Source: Pseudomonadota bacterium (GTDB lineage Bacteria; Pseudomonadota; Alphaproteobacteria; Ferrovibrionales; Ferrovibrionaceae). From it: DNA of 18,389 nucleotides. This document shows, piece after piece, positions 11,609-18,389 of this stretch. Below the pieces are notes generated by a model. The model had not been told where the DNA came from. It did no database searches and saw nothing but the letters and a program-made list of their open reading frames with translations. The DNA is taken from positions 1-18,389 of the forward strand of contig JAEYSS010000281.1 of NCBI GenBank assembly GCA_023434425.1, given 5' to 3'. The translations under genes and the position numbers were made by a program. The first letter of the stretch is position 1. The number at the start of each line of letters is the position of its first letter.

Positions 11609-12081
11609 CAGTCGAATGCTCCGAGGAGTCCGGCGCCGATATTGATGCCGAGCAGTTCAGCGAAGCCGAAATAGGCGATGGCGGAGAGGACCAGACCGAT
11701 CAGCACGTCCCGCACCGGACTGCGGCTGCCGAAAGCGCGCGACGTGCAGGCAAACAGCAGCACGGAGGCTGGGATGAAGCCGAGCGGACCGATCAGCCCG
11801 ACATTCAATACCAGGCCGAGCAGCAGCCAGCCGAGCGCCCGCAGGTCGAATTCGGTTTCGCTCTCTTCCGGAGCGCTGACCCAGCGCCCGCTGAAGGCTT
11901 GCACCAGCAGCGCGCCACCCAGCCCGATCAGCAGCGCACTGGCCAGATAGGCCACGGCCGTGGGGCCGACCTTGGCATACATCGGCGAGACCGGAATCTG
12001 CGTGGTCTCATACAGTGCCAGCAGGCCGAGCGCGATCACGCCCAGCGCCAGCAGCGTCTCGGGCTTGCGAAGCCGGTCCAT
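11608..12081 (-). CDS. tctB: Tripartite tricarboxylate transporter, small permease TctB
   Basis: This is the small membrane subunit that works with TctA. The 157-residue protein shows four hydrophobic segments: LLALGVIALGLLALYE near 9–24, AVAYLASALLIGLGGALLVQAF near 43–64, ALGWLLLGLVLNVGLIGPLGFIPASVLLF spanning the third, and DVLIGLVLSAIAYFGFAELLGI near the end. The early YETTQIP and late LLGINIGAGLLG segments are familiar in the family. Sequence conservation in TctB is low, so the call rests on topology plus its position between tctC (9 bases) and tctA (1-base overlap). Confidence 0.9.
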   Translation of the reverse strand: MDRLRKPETLLALGVIALGLLALYETTQIPVSPMYAKVGPTAVAYLASALLIGLGGALLVQAFSGRWVSAPEESETEFDLRALGWLLLGLVLNVGLIGPLGFIPASVLLFACTSRAFGSRSPVRDVLIGLVLSAIAYFGFAELLGINIGAGLLGAFD

Positions 12082-12090
12082 CAGGCAGCC

Positions 12091-13068
12091 TTAAGCGAGG
12101 CCGAGATCCTTGAGGATGGCTGCAATCCGCGTGTTCTCGGACTCGATATATTTGCCGTAGGCATCGCCGGCCAGGAACACGTCGGTCCATTCGCGTGTCT
12201 TGAGCTGCTCTTTCCACGCCGCGGAGTCGCGCATCTTGCTGACCAGATCGATCAGCGCCTTCTTGTCGGCATCCTTGATGCCCGGCGGCGCAAACACGCC
12301 ACGCCAGTTGACCAGTTCGACGTCGAAGCCGGATTCCCTGATGGTCGGCACGTCGATGCCGGCCTGGCGCTTGTCGGAGGAGAGAGCCAGCGCCCGCAGC
12401 TTGCCGGACTTCACCTGTTCGCTGAATTCGCCCCAGCCCGAGACGCCGCAGGTCACCTGGTTTCCGAGCAGGGCGGCCAGCGCCGGCCCGCCGCCGGAAT
12501 AGGCCACGTAAGACACCTTCCTCGCATCGCCGCCGGCCGCCTTGGCCAGCATGCCGGCGAGAATATGATCGGTGCCACCGGCCGAGCCGCCGGCCCAGGA
12601 AACCTTGGCGGGATCGGCCTTGAAGGCGGCCATCAGATCCTTCAGCGTCCTGTGCGGCGACTCCGCCGGCACCACGATGACCTCGTATTCACCGGTCAGG
12701 CGCGCGATCGGCACGGTCTGCGTCACCTTCACCGGCGACTTGTTGGTGATCAGCGCGCCGACCATCACCATGCCGGCCACCATCAACGCATTGCCGCGGC
12801 CCTTCCACTGATTGACGAATTGCGGCAGCCCGACGGCGCCGCCGGCACCGCCTACATTGGTAACCTGCGCGCCCTTGATCAGGTTGGCGCTTTTCAGCGC
12901 CTGCTCCATGCTGCGCGCGGTCTGGTCCCAGCCGCCGCCCGGATTGGCCGGCACGAAGAACTGCAGGTTGTCGATGGCAGCGCGCGCCTCGCCGGTGAAG
13001 CCCGGCATCAGGGCATAGGCAGCGCTGGCACAGGCGGTGGTTTGCAGAAAGCTGCGGCGGCTGATCAT
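12091..13068 (-). CDS. tctC: Tripartite tricarboxylate transporter substrate-binding protein TctC
   Basis: TctC captures a carboxylate in the periplasm and delivers it to TctAB. I chose the ATG at 13068 because GGGAGA lies just upstream (13079–13074) and the product then begins with a signal peptide; the frame stays open further upstream without family likeness. The N-terminus MISRRSFLQTTACASAAYAL has the SRRSFL twin-arginine motif, so Tat export is likely. The 325-residue protein has the first-lobe signature FFVPANPGGGWDQTAR and then VTNVGGAGG, followed by SAGGTDH and GGPALAALLGNQV, which line the ligand cleft in Bug proteins. It is first in the tctCBA operon, after a histidine kinase gene. 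Ligand unknown. Confidence 0.93.
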   Translation of the reverse strand: MISRRSFLQTTACASAAYALMPGFTGEARAAIDNLQFFVPANPGGGWDQTARSMEQALKSANLIKGAQVTNVGGAGGAVGLPQFVNQWKGRGNALMVAGMVMVGALITNKSPVKVTQTVPIARLTGEYEVIVVPAESPHRTLKDLMAAFKADPAKVSWAGGSAGGTDHILAGMLAKAAGGDARKVSYVAYSGGGPALAALLGNQVTCGVSGWGEFSEQVKSGKLRALALSSDKRQAGIDVPTIRESGFDVELVNWRGVFAPPGIKDADKKALIDLVSKMRDSAAWKEQLKTREWTDVFLAGDAYGKYIESENTRIAAILKDLGLA

Positions 13069-13145
13069 GTTTCTCTCCCGGGCCGATCGTGTTTGTTGCC
13101 TGCAGTAGAAACAGGCGGACCTCAGAAAACAAGGAAATACGATAT

Positions 13146-13181
13146 AAAAACCGCGCGATTGCCAGCCGGTTCCCGGCTGGC
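13146..13181 (-). terminator. Probable weak terminator after the histidine kinase gene
   Basis: A perfect 9-bp stem (GCCAGCCGG with CCGGCTGGC, 3-base loop, 13161–13181) begins 6 bases beyond the kinase stop. On the minus strand a TTTTT (13150–13146) follows, but 10 bases away from the stem, so termination may be incomplete or need Rho. The remaining bases to tctC hold no clear promoter. Confidence 0.45.
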
Positions 13182-13186
13182 CGGGA

Positions 13187-14905
13187 TCAGGTCGGCAGCA
13201 GCACGTCCACCGTGGTGCCTGCGCCGGGTCGGCTGGTGATTTCCAGCCGGCCGCCATGCAGTTCGACCAGGCTGCGGCAGATCGACAGGCCCAGCCCGGC
13301 GCCGCTGTTGGCCCGGGTGCGGTAGACATCGATCCGGTGCAGGTGCAGCGGCTGGCTGACGGTGCGGCTTTCGGATTCGGTCATGCCGATGCCGTCGTCG
13401 CGCACGCGGATGCGGACCACGCCGTTGTCGGTGCTGGCTTCCAGGTTCACGCTGCCCTGCGGCTTGCTGAACTTGACCGCATTGCCCAGCAGGTTGATCA
13501 GGATCTGGGTGAGCGCGCGCGGATCGGCGGGCAGCATGATGCCGGTCGGTGTAAAGTTCAGCGCGATGTCGGCCTGACGCGCCTGCGGTTGCACCATCGC
13601 CATGGCGTTCTGTGCGATCTGGTCCAGGCTGCAGGTCTCGATGCGGATATCGAGACGGCCGCTTTCCAGCCGCGAGAGATCGAGGATGTCGTTCACCAGC
13701 CGCAGCAGGTGCTCGCCCGATTCCTGCACATTGGCGGTATAGCCGAGCTGGCGTTCGTTGAGCTGGCCGGCATAGCCGCCGGCCAGCATCTGCGCAAAGC
13801 CGATGATGGCATTCAGCGGCGTGCGCAGTTCGTGGCTCATGTTGGACAGGAAGGCGCTCTTCGCGCGGCTGGCACCTTCGGCGGCCTCGCGCTGTTCGAT
13901 CAGCTGGGCCTCGGTTTCCTTCACCCGGGTGATGTCGATGCCGCAGGTGATAATGCCGGTGATCGTGCCGTCCTTGTCTCGCAGTGGCACTTTCAGGGCC
14001 CAGATGACGATCCGCCGGCCATCAGGCCCGGTCCATGCCTGCTCCATATGGGTCGATTCACCGGTCTGCAAAATATTCCGGTCGATATCCTCGACCACGC
14101 GCGCCACGTCGGGGCCGGCGAGTTCGGACCAGGTCTTTCCGATATATTCGGTGCCCTTGAACTGCGCGATTTCACGCATGCGACGATTGAGCAGGCGATA
14201 TCGCAGATCGCGGTCCTTGTAACTCATGGTTGCCGGCATGGCGTCCAGCAGGGTCTGCAGGAACTGTGCGCCCTCATGCTGCGACTCGCGGGCGCGCCTT
14301 TCACTCTGCCGCGCATTGTCGAACTCGATCATCATGAGGCCGATGCCGGTCAGCAGAATCAGCAGGATGGACAGCGCAAGAGCGGACTCCATGCTGACGC
14401 TGCGATCCACCAGCCGGTGCGTGTAGAGCGCCGACAGGCCGCCGCGCGCCAGCAGAATGATCCCGGTCATCGTGTAGATGATGGTGCGCTGTTTCAGCAG
14501 CAGAAGGATGCCGCCGTAGAAGAAGCAGAGCATGCCGACAAAAGGCGCTGAGGTGTAGAAGGTATACTGCCAGTAGCGCTGCGCCAGGACCACGGCGACG
14601 GTCAGGACAAGGCCGACAAGGAGTGTAACCGGCATGCGGTCGTTGTAGCCGGTCAGAACCCGGATACCCGAGGCGAGCACGACGGCGGATGTCACGGCGC
14701 AGAGTGCAGCGACCGCGGCAGCCGGCGAGCCCGGGCCCAACCGTGCCAGGGCCAGCAGCAGGAAGGCGGCCGTCAGCAGGGCGTGTCCCAGCGCCCAGAA
14801 CAGCAGATGCCGGCCGCCATCCAGATAGCGCCAGGCCATCAGGCAGGCCAGGGCGACGAACAGCGGGGCAACGGCGGCAGACAGCTGAATGGTGGACAGA
14901 ATCAT
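13187..14905 (-). CDS. Membrane-bound PAS-domain sensor histidine kinase
   Basis: The 572-residue kinase has about seven membrane helices in residues 1–195 and no obvious periplasmic loop domain, so it may sense a membrane-derived or hydrophobic cue. A PAS domain follows (about 215–335, from FLQTLLDAMPATMSYKDRD to GIITCGIDIT). A short linker then joins a HisKA domain with the H-box MSHELRTPLN and phospho-acceptor H358. The ATPase domain has the N-box LINLLGNAVKF, G1 DDGIGM and G2 GAGLGLSI, all intact. There is no receiver domain and no response regulator next door; the nearest is the partial one at 18085. The ATG at 14905 has only weak AGG-type sites upstream. It precedes tctCBA on the same strand by 118 bases, but control of that operon is only inferred. 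Confidence 0.9.
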   Translation of the reverse strand: MILSTIQLSAAVAPLFVALACLMAWRYLDGGRHLLFWALGHALLTAAFLLLALARLGPGSPAAAVAALCAVTSAVVLASGIRVLTGYNDRMPVTLLVGLVLTVAVVLAQRYWQYTFYTSAPFVGMLCFFYGGILLLLKQRTIIYTMTGIILLARGGLSALYTHRLVDRSVSMESALALSILLILLTGIGLMMIEFDNARQSERRARESQHEGAQFLQTLLDAMPATMSYKDRDLRYRLLNRRMREIAQFKGTEYIGKTWSELAGPDVARVVEDIDRNILQTGESTHMEQAWTGPDGRRIVIWALKVPLRDKDGTITGIITCGIDITRVKETEAQLIEQREAAEGASRAKSAFLSNMSHELRTPLNAIIGFAQMLAGGYAGQLNERQLGYTANVQESGEHLLRLVNDILDLSRLESGRLDIRIETCSLDQIAQNAMAMVQPQARQADIALNFTPTGIMLPADPRALTQILINLLGNAVKFSKPQGSVNLEASTDNGVVRIRVRDDGIGMTESESRTVSQPLHLHRIDVYRTRANSGAGLGLSICRSLVELHGGRLEITSRPGAGTTVDVLLPT

Positions 14906-15060
14906 ACCTAGCCTGTGAACACAGCCTATCCTTCGATGGGCGGCATTTCCGTTTCAATCAAAAACTGCAGGCACTGTCACCTATTTCGCCGGGCTTTCGG
15001 CCAGGTACCGGATTCAGCCGGGCCTTGAAAGCCGGAATCAGAGCCGCCACAGTGCCGGCC

Positions 15061-16380
15061 ATGACAATGCAATGGTCACGGCTGCTTTCGGCCCAGAGAC
15101 TTGGGCACCAGGGCGCCGAGCCGGTTACGCCGGCCCGCAATCCGTTCCAGAAGGACTGGGACCGCGTGGTCTTCTGCTCGGCCTTCCGCCGGCTGCAGGA
15201 TAAAACGCAGGTTCATTCGCTGCCGGAGAGCGACTATGTGCGCAACCGGCTGACCCATTCGCTGGAAGTGTCCTCCGTGGGACGTTCGCTGGGCGCGCAG
15301 GTCGGGCAGGTGGTGCTGGAGCGTCACGGCACGGCACTGACCGGGATCAGTGCTGCCGAATTCGGGCATATCGTCGCCGCGGCCTGTCTCGGCCACGATA
15401 TCGGCAATCCGCCGTTTGGCCATTTCGGCGAGGCGACGATCCAGCACTGGTTCCGCTCCGGCCCCGGTGCGGCACTGCTGCAGGGCTTGGGCGAGGCCGA
15501 GCGCCTCGACTTCCTCTGCTTCGAAGGCAATGCGCAGGGTTTCCGGGTCATGACACGGCTGCAGAACTGGCGCGATGCCGGCGGCTTGCGGCTCACCTGT
15601 GCCACGCTCGCTACCTTCATGAAGTATCCCTTCGGCAGCCCGGCGGCCGACCCGCAGAAAAAGAAGTTCGGGCATTTCGCTGCCGAGGCCGCGCTGTTCG
15701 AGGAGATGGCCGGCAATGTCGGGCTGGTGTCGCTCGGTCGGGATCGCTACGCGCGTCACCCGCTGACCTATCTGGTCGAGGCGGCCGACGACATCTGCTA
15801 TTCGGTGGTCGATGTCGAAGACGGGTTCAAGCTCGGCCGTATTACTTTTGCCGAGGCCGAGGAGCGCCTGAAAAGCCTGCTGCGCCGGCTGCCGCCGCGC
15901 TATGCCGAGATCACCGACGAGACCTGGAAGATCGCCTATCTGCGCGCCAAGGTGATCGGCGACCTGATCGATCTGGCCGTCGAGGTTTTCCTCGCGCACG
16001 AAGCCGAGATCCTGCAGGGCAGCTTCGCCGGCGACCTGCTGGGCAAAACGGATGTGACGCCACAGCTGGATGAGATCGCCCGCTTCACCAAGGCGCGTAT
16101 TTTCGAAACGCGCGAGCGCTTCCAGACCGAGGTGATGGGCGGCGAGATCCTGCACAGTCTGCTGGCGGCCTTCTGCGAAGCGCATCATGCGCTGGAACTG
16201 GCTGGCGGCAGCAGCGTTTCGCTTGCGCCGCGCCAGCGGGCCCTGCTGCGTCTGATGCCGCAACCGGCCCGCGGCGACGCCTCGCGTTACGACTGGCTGC
16301 TGACAGTCACCGATTTCATCAGCGGCATGACCGACTCTTACGCGCTGACGCAATTCCAGCGGTTGCGCGGTCTGCAGTAA
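15061..16380 (+). CDS. dgt: dNTP triphosphohydrolase (dGTPase family, HD domain)
   Basis: Family members hydrolyse dGTP or other dNTPs to the nucleoside and tripolyphosphate. The 439-residue product opens with RNPFQKDWDRVVFCSAFRRLQ, the conserved N-terminal block, then KTQVHSLPESDYVRNRLTHS. The metal-binding HD set is visible: H66 in LTHSLEVSS, H112–D113 in GHDIGNPPFGHFGE, and D243/D244 in VEAADDICYSV. The block more closely resembles the E. coli Dgt type than the shorter form usually sitting beside argS in alphaproteobacteria, so this may be a second dGTPase. The start is uncertain: ATG 15061 is chosen, but no good ribosome-binding site precedes it, and GTG 15052 or ATG 15067 are alternatives. 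It is followed at 23 bases by the isomerase-like gene. Confidence 0.9.
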   Translation: MTMQWSRLLSAQRLGHQGAEPVTPARNPFQKDWDRVVFCSAFRRLQDKTQVHSLPESDYVRNRLTHSLEVSSVGRSLGAQVGQVVLERHGTALTGISAAEFGHIVAAACLGHDIGNPPFGHFGEATIQHWFRSGPGAALLQGLGEAERLDFLCFEGNAQGFRVMTRLQNWRDAGGLRLTCATLATFMKYPFGSPAADPQKKKFGHFAAEAALFEEMAGNVGLVSLGRDRYARHPLTYLVEAADDICYSVVDVEDGFKLGRITFAEAEERLKSLLRRLPPRYAEITDETWKIAYLRAKVIGDLIDLAVEVFLAHEAEILQGSFAGDLLGKTDVTPQLDEIARFTKARIFETRERFQTEVMGGEILHSLLAAFCEAHHALELAGGSSVSLAPRQRALLRLMPQPARGDASRYDWLLTVTDFISGMTDSYALTQFQRLRGLQ

Positions 16381-16403
16381 CCCAGGACACGCGGCGAGGA
16401 CAC

Positions 16404-17012
16404 ATGCCAGCCAAAATCGACTATTACGTGTTCATCAGCTCACCCTGGGCCTATTTCGGCTCCGAGCGGTTTGCCGCCCTGGCGAAGAAATATGCCGCGC
16501 AGGTGACGATCATCCCAATGGCGCCGCTCGCGCTGTTCGACGCCACCGGCGGTTTGCCGCTGCTCAAACGCGCGCAGCAGCGCCAGGATTACCGCTTCGT
16601 CGAACTGGAGCGCTGGCGCACGCATCTCGGCGTCAGGCTGAACCTGCGGCCGAAGGGTTTTCCGACCAATGAAACCACAGCCGGCAAGCTGGTGACGGCC
16701 GCCCGCGAAAGCGCAGGCAACGACCAGGCGATCACGCTGGCCCACGCGATGATGCGTGGCCTCTGGGCCGAGGAACGCGACATCGCCAATGCCGACGACC
16801 TGAAGCAGATTATCGCCGCGAACGGCCTCGATGCCGGCACGCTGTTCGCCATGATCGAGACGCCGGAGCTGGTGGCGGAATACGAGCGTGGCACGCAGCA
16901 GGCGATCGCTGCCGGTGCTTTCGGCGCGCCCTTCTATGTGATCGAGGGCGAGCCCTTCTGGGGCCAGGACCGGCTCGACTTCGTCGAACGCAAGCTGGCC
17001 AGCCTGACGTGA
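16404..17012 (+). CDS. 2-hydroxychromene-2-carboxylate isomerase-like DsbA-fold protein
   Basis: The HCCA isomerase / kappa-class GST family has a thioredoxin-like fold with a helical insertion and uses glutathione; the type member acts in naphthalene breakdown, but many relatives have unknown substrates. The 202-residue protein begins IDYYVFISSPWAYFGSERF, where S13 before Pro matches the catalytic Ser of the SPY/SPW motif. The C-terminal AAGAFGAPFYVIEGEPFWGQDRLDFVE carries the cis-Pro loop (GAPF) and the typical FWGQDRL end. AGGA lies just before the ATG at 16404. The stop overlaps the next gene's start by 4 bases (GTGA). No other naphthalene genes are present, so the chemical role is open. 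Confidence 0.85.
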   Translation: MPAKIDYYVFISSPWAYFGSERFAALAKKYAAQVTIIPMAPLALFDATGGLPLLKRAQQRQDYRFVELERWRTHLGVRLNLRPKGFPTNETTAGKLVTAARESAGNDQAITLAHAMMRGLWAEERDIANADDLKQIIAANGLDAGTLFAMIETPELVAEYERGTQQAIAAGAFGAPFYVIEGEPFWGQDRLDFVERKLASLT

Positions 17013-17512
17013 ACCTGCTGCGGCTATTCCTGCTGCTGCTTCTCGCCGGCCTGGTGGCGACGGGTCTGGCAGCGCAGGAGACGCCAGCGCAGATCCCGGT
17101 CGCTCCGACCACGGCCATGCTGGATGACGAAGGCAAATGCCTGGCCCTCGCGGTGTACTGGGAAGGCAAAAGCGAGACGCACAAGGGGCGGCTGGCAGTG
17201 GCGCATACCGTGCTGAACCGGGTGAGGCATCCGGAATTCCCCGACACGATCTGCGGCGTGGTTTCGCAACAGTCGGGGACTGGCCGGCGCAGTTGCCAGT
17301 TCTCCTGGTGGTGCGATGGCAAGCGCGATGAACCCCGCGACGACGATGGCTGGCAAGACGCAGTCAGCAGCGCCCGCGATGCGATGGTGGCCGGCGCGAA
17401 GGATCCCACGCAGGGCGCGCTGTATTTCCACAGTGCAAAAATCAAGGCACCGAAATGGGCGAAAAGCCGCAAGCGGCTCACCCGTATCGGCGGCCATATA
17501 TTCTACCGCTAG
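17009..17512 (+). CDS. Exported cell-wall hydrolase, SleB/Hydrolase_2 family
   Basis: SleB-like enzymes cleave peptidoglycan glycan strands. The 167-residue protein starts at a GTG inside the GTGA overlap with the isomerase-like gene. Residues 1–22 form a signal peptide with a long leucine run. The domain is recognisable from CLALAVYWEGKSETHKGRLA, with E52 at the catalytic glutamate position, followed by VLNRVRHPEFPDTICGVV, CQFSWWCDGK and the ending GALYFHSAKIKAPKW through RIGGHIFYR. Four cysteines in the mature part could form two disulfides in the periplasm. It lacks a separate peptidoglycan-binding domain. The coupling to the upstream gene implies co-expression rather than a shared pathway. 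Confidence 0.88.
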   Translation: MNLLRLFLLLLLAGLVATGLAAQETPAQIPVAPTTAMLDDEGKCLALAVYWEGKSETHKGRLAVAHTVLNRVRHPEFPDTICGVVSQQSGTGRRSCQFSWWCDGKRDEPRDDDGWQDAVSSARDAMVAGAKDPTQGALYFHSAKIKAPKWAKSRKRLTRIGGHIFYR

Positions 17513-17528
17513 AAAAAAGGGGAAGACG

Positions 17529-17936
17529 ATGGCGAAGGAAGACGAAACCAGGGCACTGTTCGAGGCCGGGCTGAAGGTGCGTCGCGAGGTGCTGGGCGCC
17601 GACTATGTCGACAAATCCATCGCCAATGCCAACGATTTCATGATGGCCTTCCAGCATATCACCACCGAATGGTGCTGGGGTTACGGCTGGGGCCGTCCGG
17701 GCCTCGACCGCAAGACACGCAGTCTGCTGAACCTCGCCATGCTCACCGCGCTCAACCGCGCACCCGAGATCAAGCTGCATGTGAAGGGCGCGCTGAACAA
17801 CGGCGTCAGCGTCGACGAGATCAAGGAAGTGCTGCTGCATGCCACGATCTACTGCGGCATTCCGGCCGGGCTGGATGCCTTCAAGGCGGCCAACGAAGTG
17901 CTGGTCGAAGCCGGTGCGGTGGCGAAAAAACCATAG
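17529..17936 (+). CDS. Carboxymuconolactone decarboxylase family protein (PcaC-like)
   Basis: PcaC removes CO2 from gamma-carboxymuconolactone in the protocatechuate branch of the beta-ketoadipate pathway; related proteins of the same all-helical fold include AhpD peroxidase partners. The ATG at 17529 follows GGGGAAG (17519–17525) and gives 135 residues, the usual PcaC length; the frame is open upstream but without family likeness. FEAGLKVRREVLGADYVDKS matches the N-terminus of PcaC, followed by LDRKTRSLLNLAMLTALNR and LKEVLLHATIY-like helices ending GIPAGLDAFKAANEVL. There is no AhpD-type CXXC. The other pca genes are absent here, so the substrate is uncertain. It is the last gene of the four-gene run. 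Confidence 0.88.
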   Translation: MAKEDETRALFEAGLKVRREVLGADYVDKSIANANDFMMAFQHITTEWCWGYGWGRPGLDRKTRSLLNLAMLTALNRAPEIKLHVKGALNNGVSVDEIKEVLLHATIYCGIPAGLDAFKAANEVLVEAGAVAKKP

Positions 17937-17942
17937 AGGCGC

Positions 17943-17969
17943 GGAACTCCGGCGCAACAGCCGAGTTCC
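17943..17969 (+). terminator. Hairpin after the PcaC-like gene, possible terminator
   Basis: GGAACTCCGGC (17943–17953) pairs with GCCGAGTTCC (17960–17969) over 10 bp with one bulged C and a 6-base loop, starting 6 bases after the stop. No T-run follows, so Rho-dependent ending or transcript protection is as likely as intrinsic termination. The remaining bases to 18084 hold a weak TTGAGT/AATCCT pair but no firm promoter. Confidence 0.4.
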
Positions 17970-18084
17970 GTTACCGCAGGTCGCGGCGTCGATGTTGGCC
18001 ATAAAGTCACGGTCCACTAGCTTGAGTGCGCCGCCGTTTTTGGGAATCCTGAGCGCAGAGTGGCCGGGTAACAGAACGGGAATC

Positions 18085-18389
18085 ATGGCGGTATCCACGC
18101 AGGTTACGATATTGATGATCGAGGATGACGAGGGCCACGCGCGTCTGATCGAGCGCAACCTGCGTCGTGCCGGCATCGACGATGAGATCGTGCCTTTCAC
18201 CACCGGCGCGCCGGCGCTGGAATATCTGCTCGGCCCCGATGGCACCGGCGCCGCCCATCACGATCGCCCGCTGATGCTGTTGCTGGACCTGAGCCTGCCG
18301 GACATGCATGGCGCCCATATCCTGCAGACGGTGAAGCGGAACCAGAATCTGCAGCATTCGCCCGTCGTCGTGCTCACCACCACCGACGA
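18085..18389 (+). CDS. Response regulator receiver protein, 3' end cut by window edge
   Basis: The visible 101 residues are a CheY-like receiver domain that would accept a phosphoryl group from a histidine kinase. The acidic pocket is in TILMIEDDEGHARL (E13, D14, D15) and the phospho-acceptor is D68 in LLLDLSLPDMHG; the switch threonine lies in PVVVLTTTD just before the edge. The long loop between strand 3 elements (LLGPDGTGAAHHDRP) resembles the Rcp1-type single-domain regulators that often neighbour hybrid kinases. The ATG at 18085 has GGGA 4 bases upstream. Whether an output domain follows cannot be seen. Confidence 0.9.
   Translation, partial: MAVSTQVTILMIEDDEGHARLIERNLRRAGIDDEIVPFTTGAPALEYLLGPDGTGAAHHDRPLMLLLDLSLPDMHGAHILQTVKRNQNLQHSPVVVLTTTD

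Noticed and set aside
11899..13239. Plus-strand open frame of 446 codons opposite tctB and tctC
   Set aside because: The minus-strand genes are clear family members with ribosome-binding sites; the opposite frame is a compositional shadow.
13256..14551. Plus-strand open frame of 431 codons opposite the histidine kinase
   Set aside because: The kinase boxes on the minus strand are intact, and the opposite product is low-complexity with no recognisable domain.
14913..14924. CTGTGAACACAG inverted repeat upstream of the histidine kinase as a CRP/FNR-type operator
   Set aside because: Only 5 bp per arm with a 2-base centre, not the spacing of a CRP or FNR site; such repeats are expected by chance.
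15076..16353. Minus-strand open frame of 425 codons opposite dgt
   Set aside because: dgt shows conserved HD residues; the antisense frame has no family likeness or start signal.
15061..16380. Anti-phage defence island around the dGTPase
   Set aside because: No nuclease, toxin, integrase or other defence gene lies nearby; a housekeeping role is equally possible.

Overview
The window is about 18.4 kb of GC-rich, densely coding DNA. Its first third carries the order infB–rbfA–truB–rpsO–pnp. That order, the protein sequences, the Tat-type signal on TctC and the tripartite tricarboxylate transporter all suggest an alphaproteobacterium, probably of the Rhodospirillales type. The assignment rests on gene order and protein style; no species can be named from the sequence alone.

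Region 1 (1–6610, + strand) is the conserved translation and RNA-decay cluster. infB is truncated by the left edge. It is followed by rbfA, truB (ATGA overlap with rbfA), rpsO and pnp. A strong intrinsic terminator follows rpsO, a GC-rich hairpin lies in the pnp leader, and a textbook terminator closes pnp.

Region 2 (6698–9872) holds four accessory genes: a P-loop sulfotransferase (+, TTG start), a lone periplasmic solute-binding-type protein (−, TTG start), an exported protein with a C-terminal MliC-like lysozyme-inhibitor domain (+), and a PaaI-type hotdog thioesterase (−). The two convergent pairs are packed very tightly, one of them sharing a CTAG that holds both stop codons.

Region 3 (9936–14905, − strand) has, in transcription order, a seven-helix membrane histidine kinase with a PAS domain, then tctC–tctB–tctA, a complete carboxylate uptake system. 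Beyond tctA lies a candidate small RNA: a −10-like box, a 5' stem-loop, a C-rich single-stranded stretch and a perfect 10-bp terminator with a C-rich loop. This is the most interesting undescribed element I see.

Region 4 (15061–17936, + strand) is a tight cluster of an HD-domain dNTP triphosphohydrolase, a DsbA-fold 2-hydroxychromene-2-carboxylate isomerase-like protein, an exported SleB-type cell-wall hydrolase and a PcaC-like carboxymuconolactone decarboxylase family protein. The window ends inside a single-domain response regulator (18085 onward). I saw no tRNA, rRNA, CRISPR array, transposase or prophage gene. No stretch longer than 300 bases lacks a gene.
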